Positions 7,996-12,008 of a stretch of DNA of 12,008 bases are shown here, piece by piece; the stretch's first letter is position 1, and the number at the start of each line of letters is the position of its first letter. Origin of the DNA: RGIG4079 sp045576735 (GTDB lineage Bacteria > Bacteroidota > Bacteroidia > Bacteroidales > Muribaculaceae); NCBI GenBank assembly GCA_045576735.1, contig JAZNGZ010000099.1, positions 1 through 12,008 on the forward strand, written 5' to 3'. The translations under genes were made by a program, and so were the position numbers. The notes under the pieces are model-generated. The model made no database searches and was not told the origin of the DNA. It worked only from the letters and a program-made list of their open reading frames with translations.

Positions 7996-8037
7996 ATAAT
8001 TATATGAATAATTTCATAAACATTTTGCCATTAAGTT

Positions 8038-8877
8038 TTAATGGCTGATTTTATTTAGCATGGTTTTTGCTTTGGATAAGTTTTTTTCGGCAGCTTTTTT
8101 TATCCAAAAAATAGCTTTATTTTTGTCTTTTTCCACACCATAACCATTGAGGTAACACAATCCTAAATTATATTGGGCTTCGGCATGTCCTTGCTCGGCA
8201 GCTTTCTTAAACCATTCTAGCGCATGCTGTGAGTCGTTGTTTTGTCGGAAGTGTTTTCCCAAAAATAATTGCCCGGAGGTATTGCCGTGGATTGCTGCTA
8301 AAGAGTAATAATCAAAAGCTTTTTTGTCGTCTCTTTCTACTCCAATGCCTTTTTCGTACATCATGCCTAAGATGCCTAATGAAAGGGAATTGTGATATTG
8401 TGTAGCCTTCACGTGAAGTTTTAATGCTTCGCTTTCGTTTTTCGCTACATTAATGCCATTGCGGTAGCATTCGCCTAATTTTCCTAATGCTTTTCCGTTA
8501 TTGTTGTCAGCGGCCATTTGCAACCATTTCATGCCGGTGGCTTCGTTTTTTGTTACACCCATTCCCCAGATGTAGCATAAGTATAATGAATATTGGGCAT
8601 CGCTATTGCCTTGCTCGGCAGCTTTATTTAACCAATCAACAGCAATTGTTGCGTTTGAGTCAACACCAATGCCCCATAAATAACATTCTCCGAGAATGGC
8701 TTGTGAATAGGTGTGGCCAAGGTTGGCTGCATCTTTAAAAAATATAACAGCAGTAGAGTAGTCTTCGTTGTCACAATATTCCATGGCTTTATGGTATAGC
8801 CCCTCGGCTTCTTTTTGTGCCGAAACGCTCATGCCTAGCAATGTTATAATAATGAATATTATGAAAAAACGTTTCAT
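8038..8877 (-). CDS. Secreted Sel1-repeat (TPR-like) protein
   Basis: The protein has 279 aa. It starts with a short Sec signal peptide (MKRFFIIFIIITLLGMSVSA, probable cleavage before Gln21). The rest is made of about six to seven Sel1-type ~36-residue helical repeats with the pattern LGxxYxxGxGVxxDxxKAxxWxxKAAxxG. The last full unit is ~233-268, and the one at ~201-232 is shortened. Sel1 arrays are protein-binding scaffolds; no catalytic residues are expected and the partner is unknown. The start at 8877 is preferred because it gives a perfect signal peptide 26 nt after a promoter box. The frame stays open for 94 more codons upstream (to 9159), but those cross the divergent promoter region and the antisense of the next gene. 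It is transcribed divergently from an operon that ends with another Sel1 protein. Confidence 0.85.
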   Translation of the reverse strand: MKRFFIIFIIITLLGMSVSAQKEAEGLYHKAMEYCDNEDYSTAVIFFKDAANLGHTYSQAILGECYLWGIGVDSNATIAVDWLNKAAEQGNSDAQYSLYLCYIWGMGVTKNEATGMKWLQMAADNNNGKALGKLGECYRNGINVAKNESEALKLHVKATQYHNSLSLGILGMMYEKGIGVERDDKKAFDYYSLAAIHGNTSGQLFLGKHFRQNNDSQHALEWFKKAAEQGHAEAQYNLGLCYLNGYGVEKDKNKAIFWIKKAAEKNLSKAKTMLNKISH

Positions 8878-8902
8878 TTTAATGAGACTCAGAATTTGCT
8901 CA

Positions 8903-8931
8903 CAAATATACGAAAAAAAAGCGAAATGCAA
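8903..8931 (-). promoter_or_regulatory. Promoter of the minus-strand Sel1 gene
   Basis: On the minus strand TATATTTG (8910-8903) matches TAnnTTTG, with TTGC (8931-8928) 17 nt upstream as a -33-like element. The start codon follows 25 nt after the box, giving a short leader. Two copies of the 9-mer CTCTCTACT (minus strand; 8943-8935 and 8964-8956) lie just upstream, exactly 21 nt apart, in an activator-like position. Confidence 0.5.
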
Positions 8932-8992
8932 GAGAGTAGAGAGGGGTTGGTAGTTAGTAGAGAGTCGTTGGGTGGGAGTTGAAAGGGGGTGC

Positions 8993-9024
8993 TTCGTAAT
9001 GAAATCAATTATGTTCGTAATAAA
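8993..9024 (+). promoter_or_regulatory. Possible operator: two TTCGTAAT elements 21 nt apart
   Basis: TTCGTAATGAAA (from 8993) and TTCGTAATAAAT (from 9014) are direct repeats 21 nt apart, about two helical turns. The first is an imperfect palindrome (TTCGT-A-ATGAA, one mismatch). It lies 68 nt upstream of the -7 box, exactly as a perfect version does before the duplicated gene at 11859. A shared regulator is inferred. Confidence 0.33.
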
Positions 9025-9060
9025 TGGTGAATATGATTGGTTGTTTGAGGGGACGTTGTA

Positions 9061-9068
9061 TATCTTTG
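9061..9068 (+). promoter_or_regulatory. -7 box of the Cys-rich/FKBP/Sel1 operon
   Basis: TATCTTTG matches TAnnTTTG, 40 nt before the ATG. The block TATCTTTG-AGTATAATT (9061-9078) is repeated almost exactly at 11819-11836, before the second copy of the gene, with the same 40-nt spacing. TTG at 9041-9043 is a weak -33 candidate and is not conserved in the second copy. Confidence 0.6.
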
Positions 9069-9096
9069 TAGTATAATTTAAAATTTCAAATAAAGC

Positions 9097-9162
9097 GGAT
9101 ATGAAAAAATTTAGAAGATTTTTTGTGATGATGATGGTGGCAGTGATAGGATTAGCCACATC
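9097..9162 (+). repeat. Signal-peptide leader repeat, copy A
   Basis: These 66 nt (4 nt before the ATG through codon 21, position 2) are identical to 10962-11027, although the genes that follow are unrelated. Copy C at 11859 matches the same coding segment with one substitution. Identity down to synonymous positions implies recent copying or gene conversion. Confidence 0.9.
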
Positions 9163-9607
9163 AGTAGAAGTGTCGGCATATAATGCAAAGGCGTGTAAAA
9201 TGGTTGCAAATAAAAAATCGGCATGTAATCAAGGTTCAGAACCATTTTATGTGTTTATCAAGAAGTTTAAAACCAATAAGAAATTTATGAAATCACGAGT
9301 GAAACCGTGCAAGAAGAAAAATTGCAAGTGGTGTCTTTCACCCGAGATGGCGAGCGTTGGGAATGGATATGATAACTTATTTCATGGATTTAAAACGTTT
9401 AAGCTAAAGAAAAAATGGATAAAAGATGAGTATATGGAAGGGGGCGGTTTTTATGAAGAAACAACCGCAACATGGTGTAGCGTTTCAAAAAATTGTGTCT
9501 CATACTCATTTGAAGGCGATGGTGAGTATGGATGGGGATTTGAGTATACCTTTGAACGCATAAAAGGTAAATGGTATCTGACACACTACGTCAACTTAAA
9601 TCTCTAA
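9101..9607 (+). CDS. Small secreted Cys-rich protein of unknown function
   Basis: The protein has 168 aa. A basic N-terminus and hydrophobic core (1-22) end in SVEVSA, with probable signal cleavage before Tyr27. The mature part is about 140 residues, strongly basic in its first half, with seven Cys (32, 42, 70, 75, 78, 126, 132). These include a C-x4-C-x2-C cluster (70-78) that could form disulfides or bind metal. A segment FYVFIKKFKTNKKFMKSRV (49-67) and a C-terminal aromatic, beta-rich part ending in KWYLTHYVNL vaguely recall DUF4348-type Bacteroidetes proteins, but I do not recognise the family with confidence. It is the first gene of an operon with an FKBP-TonB_C protein (34 nt downstream) and a Sel1 protein. 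A near-identical paralogue starts at 11859. Being exported alongside a prolyl isomerase suggests a periplasmic or surface role. Confidence 0.8.
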   Translation: MKKFRRFFVMMMVAVIGLATSVEVSAYNAKACKMVANKKSACNQGSEPFYVFIKKFKTNKKFMKSRVKPCKKKNCKWCLSPEMASVGNGYDNLFHGFKTFKLKKKWIKDEYMEGGGFYEETTATWCSVSKNCVSYSFEGDGEYGWGFEYTFERIKGKWYLTHYVNLNL

Positions 9608-9641
9608 TGAAAGAATTATAATAACACTAAATACATTTTTT

Positions 9642-10946
9642 ATGAGAAAATCAATCTTTAAATTTTTATCGATAGCTGTTGTGATGATAGGATTATCTTC
9701 TTCGCAGCACGTAGTAGCTCAACAAAAAGTAGTTAATGAAGACTCATTATCTATTTCATTAGGATTATATTCGGGATATTTAATCAACTCAAATTACAAC
9801 GATATTCCCGATAGTTTAAAAAAGATGTGTCCCAAAACTGAAATAATTAAAGGTCTTGAGTATGTTCTTTCAGCGGACACTAATAGCTTGGGTAGACAAA
9901 TTGGTGTTTCTTTAGGTATGCACCTTACAGAGCAAATCACTCAATATGAACAAATGGGAGTAAAAATTGATCGTAAAAAAGTGGTTGAAGAATTTGCAAA
10001 AGCCATTTATCATGATTCAGTTCCAGTGATAGAATTTTTAACTAAATATAAAAATATTATTCAAACATCAGAAGATAAATTGAGGAAGGAAGCTCAACGC
10101 CAACATCTTGCTGAAATTGAAAATTCGCCCGAAGCTATTGCTAATAAAAAGGCGGGTGAAGAATTTATTGCTAATCTTAAGAAAAAAGATAAGAAAATAA
10201 AAACTACTGCATCGGGGCTTTCTTATAAAATAATAGAAAAAGGAACAGGAGATAAAATTACCGACGTTGATTATGTAGAAGTAGCTTATAAAGGGAGTCT
10301 TATTGATGGAACAGTGTTTGAGGACTCTAAAGGTGAATATTATGAATTTCGAGTATCGTCTGTAGTACCAGGTTTTTCCGAAGGTCTCAAACTTTTAAAC
10401 AAAGGAGGGAAAGCTGTTTTTTATATTCCCGGAAACCTTGGTTATGGTCCACAAGGACAATCTCATGCCGGCATTGGACCTAATGCAATGCTTATTTTCG
10501 AAGTAGAAATTATAAATCCAACAGAGGTGAAAGAACCCAAACAAAAAAAACGACGAGTACCGGTGGCTCCACTAGTGCCAGTCCCGGCACCAAAACCGGA
10601 ACCCAAAGAATACGAATCTAATAATATCTATATGTCTGTAGATGAAAAAGCTCAGTATCCAGGAGGAGATGAGGCATTGTCCAAATTCGTATATTCCAAT
10701 ATTAAATATCCGAAAATGGCAGTTAAACAAAAAATAGAAGGACGAGTTATTGTTAGCTTCGTGATTGAAAAAGATGGTAGTATAGGTTTGACAAAAATAA
10801 CAGCAGGTAAACACGAATTGCTTGACAAAGAGGCTATTCGTGTAGTTGGGAAAATACCATGTAAATTTAAACCGGCTCAAAAAAATGGCAAAGTAGTGCG
10901 TAGTTGGTTTAATTTACCGATATATTTTAACCTTAAAAATAAATAA
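9642..10946 (+). CDS. Exported FKBP prolyl isomerase fused to a TonB C-terminal domain
   Basis: The protein has 434 aa. A Sec signal peptide has probable cleavage before Gln27 (HVVA/QQ). Residues ~30-185 form the helical FKBP_N dimerisation-type segment with a charged helix (~140-185). Residues ~190-292 form the FKBP catalytic domain: VAYKG (214-218), GTVFEDS (223-229), VVPGFSEGL (241-249) and YGPQGQ...GIGPNAMLIFEVEI (268-290). The usual Trp of VIPGW at the floor of the proline pocket is Phe here (Phe245), as in some active bacterial FKBPs. A Lys/Pro-rich linker (~293-325) leads to a TonB_C domain (~338-431): YPGGDEAL, YPKMAVKQKIEGRVIVSFVIEKDGS and SWFNLPIYF. It should catalyse prolyl isomerisation or chaperoning in the periplasm. 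The role of the TonB_C part, whether binding a receptor's TonB box or a lateral partner, is unknown. The gene is 34 nt after the Cys-rich gene and 19 nt before the Sel1 gene. Confidence 0.88.
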   Translation: MRKSIFKFLSIAVVMIGLSSSQHVVAQQKVVNEDSLSISLGLYSGYLINSNYNDIPDSLKKMCPKTEIIKGLEYVLSADTNSLGRQIGVSLGMHLTEQITQYEQMGVKIDRKKVVEEFAKAIYHDSVPVIEFLTKYKNIIQTSEDKLRKEAQRQHLAEIENSPEAIANKKAGEEFIANLKKKDKKIKTTASGLSYKIIEKGTGDKITDVDYVEVAYKGSLIDGTVFEDSKGEYYEFRVSSVVPGFSEGLKLLNKGGKAVFYIPGNLGYGPQGQSHAGIGPNAMLIFEVEIINPTEVKEPKQKKRRVPVAPLVPVPAPKPEPKEYESNNIYMSVDEKAQYPGGDEALSKFVYSNIKYPKMAVKQKIEGRVIVSFVIEKDGSIGLTKITAGKHELLDKEAIRVVGKIPCKFKPAQKNGKVVRSWFNLPIYFNLKNK

Positions 10947-10961
10947 AAACTAAAACAATCA

Positions 10962-11027
10962 GGATATGAAAAAATTTAGAAGATTTTTTGTGATGATGAT
11001 GGTGGCAGTGATAGGATTAGCCACATC
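10962..11027 (+). repeat. Signal-peptide leader repeat, copy B
   Basis: Identical over 66 nt to 9097-9162. Identity stops at codon 21 (Ser), after which SVETAAQ replaces SVEVSAY. The junction therefore falls just before the signal-peptidase site, so only the leader is shared. Confidence 0.9.
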
Positions 11028-11640
11028 GGTTGAGACAGCGGCTCAAGATTCGGCTGAGAGCCTTTATGAAAAAAGTCTCGAATACTTTAAGACAAAAGAA
11101 TATGACGAGGCAGTGAAATGTCTTAAGTTATCAGCGAAGCAAGGCTATGCAAAAGCACAGATTCTTTTAGGATTATGTTATGATGAGGCAATCTCTGTTG
11201 AAAAAAGTGATGAGGAAGCCGTAAAATGGTATCGCAGAGCCGCTGATCAAGGCGATACTATTGCCTATGCAATTCTTGGAAATTGTTATCGATTCGGTAT
11301 AGGGGTTAAAAAAAATGATGCAGAAGCAGTAAAATGGTGTCGTAAAGCTGCAGATCAAGGATATTCAGAAGCACAAGAGAAACTTGGAGGAATCTATTAT
11401 TATAGCGAAGATGAAACTATTCAAAATTACGAAGAAGCGGTGAAGTGGTTTAGATTAGCAGCAGAACAACAAAATGAACGTGCTCAGTATATGCTTGGTA
11501 TTTGCTATCATTATGGAGTAGGAGTTGCTCAAGATTACGATGAAGCGATAAAATGGTATAAACAGTCAATAAGAGTAGTGTTTACCGATGCGATTGAACC
11601 ATTGGAGGATTTGGGAGAAGATGTGTCGGACTACAAGTAA
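10966..11640 (+). CDS. Secreted Sel1-repeat protein
   Basis: The protein has 224 aa. The signal peptide is the same as that of the Cys-rich protein (residues 1-23 identical), with probable cleavage after SVETAA, before Gln27. Sel1/TPR-like helical repeats fill the rest: units at ~29-62, 63-98, 99-134, 135-172 and 173-208, with motifs such as EEAVKWYRRAADQG and YMLGICYHYGVGV, and an acidic tail. The fourth unit is irregular (YYYSEDETIQNYEEAVKWF). The repeats are diverged from the minus-strand Sel1 protein at 8038-8877 but of the same type. It is a scaffold-type protein with no catalytic signature. Last gene of the operon: 19 nt after the FKBP-TonB_C gene and followed by a strong terminator. 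Confidence 0.87.
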   Translation: MKKFRRFFVMMMVAVIGLATSVETAAQDSAESLYEKSLEYFKTKEYDEAVKCLKLSAKQGYAKAQILLGLCYDEAISVEKSDEEAVKWYRRAADQGDTIAYAILGNCYRFGIGVKKNDAEAVKWCRKAADQGYSEAQEKLGGIYYYSEDETIQNYEEAVKWFRLAAEQQNERAQYMLGICYHYGVGVAQDYDEAIKWYKQSIRVVFTDAIEPLEDLGEDVSDYK

Positions 11641-11668
11641 TTAGAAAAATTCTTCAATAACAGATTGG

Positions 11669-11707
11669 CAAGTGCACAATCCGGTGGGGTGTGCACTTGT
11701 GTTTTTT
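11669..11707 (+). terminator. Strong intrinsic terminator
   Basis: CAAGTGCACA (11669-11678) and TGTGCACTTG (11690-11699) form a perfect 10-bp stem with an 11-nt loop, followed by TGTTTTTT (T-run 11702-11707). It lies 29 nt after the Sel1 stop and ends the 9101-11640 operon. There is no T-run on the other strand, so it works rightward only. Confidence 0.88.
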
Positions 11708-11749
11708 GGGGAGCAGTATAGAGGAGGCTTTTGACATCGAAGTAGTGCG

Positions 11750-11762
11750 TTTCGTAACGAAA
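11750..11762. promoter_or_regulatory. Perfect 13-bp palindrome, candidate operator
   Basis: TTTCGT-A-ACGAAA is a perfect inverted repeat. Its core starts 68 nt upstream of the -7 box at 11819, the same distance as the imperfect copy (8993) from the box at 9061. Most of the DNA between palindrome and promoter has diverged, which argues for selection on the site. Confidence 0.38.
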
Positions 11763-11818
11763 TAGGTTTGATTGGACATAAATGAAGATAGGGATAGTAG
11801 TGTTCCAGTCTTTAGTAT

Positions 11819-11826
11819 TATCTTTG
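11819..11826 (+). promoter_or_regulatory. -7 box of the duplicated Cys-rich gene
   Basis: TATCTTTG matches TAnnTTTG, 40 nt before the ATG at 11859. The following CAGTATAATT matches the sequence after the box at 9061 at all but one position. It starts a new transcription unit after the terminator. Confidence 0.6.
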
Positions 11827-11858
11827 CAGTATAATTAATAACTAAAAACAAATATGAT

Positions 11859-12008
11859 ATGAAAAAAATTAGAAGATTTTTTGTGATGATGATGGTGGCA
11901 GTGATAGGATTAGCCACATCAGTAGAAGTGTCGGCATATAATGCAAAGGCGTGTAAAATGGTTGCAAATAAAAAATCGGCATGTAATCAAGGTTCAGAAC
12001 CATTTTAT
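11859..12008 (+). CDS. Second copy of the Cys-rich secreted protein (partial, cut by window end)
   Basis: The first 50 codons are visible. They match 9101-9250 at 149 of 150 positions. The single change turns Phe4 into Ile4 (MKKIRRFF). The identity covers the signal peptide and the first 24 mature residues (YNAKACKMVANKK onward, with both early Cys), so this copy shares more than the leader. Whether the rest of the gene, or an FKBP and Sel1 gene, is also duplicated lies outside the window. A long antisense frame over this stretch (11654-11917) is an artefact of the leader sequence, as the same peptide appears antisense to copy A. Confidence 0.88.
   Translation, partial: MKKIRRFFVMMMVAVIGLATSVEVSAYNAKACKMVANKKSACNQGSEPFY

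Noticed and set aside
8943..8991. G-quadruplex in the G-rich strand upstream of the operon
   Set aside because: The G-runs are separated by an over-long first loop (>20 nt), so the pattern does not fit a standard quadruplex.
8878..9159. N-terminal extension of the minus-strand Sel1 frame by 94 codons
   Set aside because: It crosses the divergent promoter region and the antisense of the next gene's signal peptide; Met at 8877 starts a clean signal peptide just after a promoter box.
9101..9180. Twin-arginine (Tat) signal reading of the MKKFRRFF leader
   Set aside because: The Arg pair is followed by a strongly hydrophobic Sec-type core with no S/T-R-R-x-F-L-K context; a Sec signal fits better.
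11654..11917. Minus-strand 87-codon frame beginning MANPITATIIITKN
   Set aside because: Its N-terminus is antisense to the shared leader sequence, and its C-terminal part spans the terminator region; a shadow of the repeated leader.

Overview
The window looks like chromosomal DNA of an AT-rich gut-type Bacteroidales. Supporting signs are promoter -7 boxes of the Bacteroidetes form TAnnTTTG (six found), almost no Shine-Dalgarno sequences, a surface lipoprotein with an acidic residue run just after the lipobox Cys, and a DUF4988/collagen-like/CotH architecture typical of the phylum. Family or genus cannot be fixed from the sequence alone.

Layout: (1) 1-252 is a GC-rich structured patch with a probable terminator for a gene to the left, then a promoter. 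(2) 253-4018 (+) holds a surface lipoprotein with three collagen-like tracts and a CotH kinase-like domain, followed 10 nt later by an M18 metallo-aminopeptidase. (3) 4019-4312 (-) is a decayed fragment that resembles a phage head-morphogenesis (Mu F/SPP1 gp7-like) protein, lying in the convergent gap. (4) 4324-7962 (-) carries an ArnT/PMT-like membrane glycosyltransferase behind its own candidate promoter, and upstream of it the pair folP (dihydropteroate synthase) and cdaA (diadenylate cyclase, c-di-AMP), 10 nt apart. (5) 8038-8877 (-) is a secreted Sel1-repeat protein. (6) 9101-11640 (+) is a three-gene operon, divergent from it, for exported proteins: a small Cys-rich protein of unknown function, an FKBP prolyl isomerase fused to a TonB C-terminal domain, and a second Sel1-repeat protein. 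A strong intrinsic terminator follows at 11669. (7) At 11859 a near-identical copy of the Cys-rich gene begins and runs off the window.

Regions 5-7 are the accessory, evolving part. The first and third genes of the operon have an identical signal-peptide coding segment (66 nt) joined to unrelated mature proteins. The first gene is then duplicated (149 of 150 visible nt) behind a promoter with the same box-to-ATG spacing and a similarly placed palindrome. This suggests a family of exported proteins that spreads by duplication and leader exchange, with a periplasmic chaperone-like FKBP-TonB_C protein and Sel1 scaffolds made from the same transcript. The rest of the window is mostly housekeeping.
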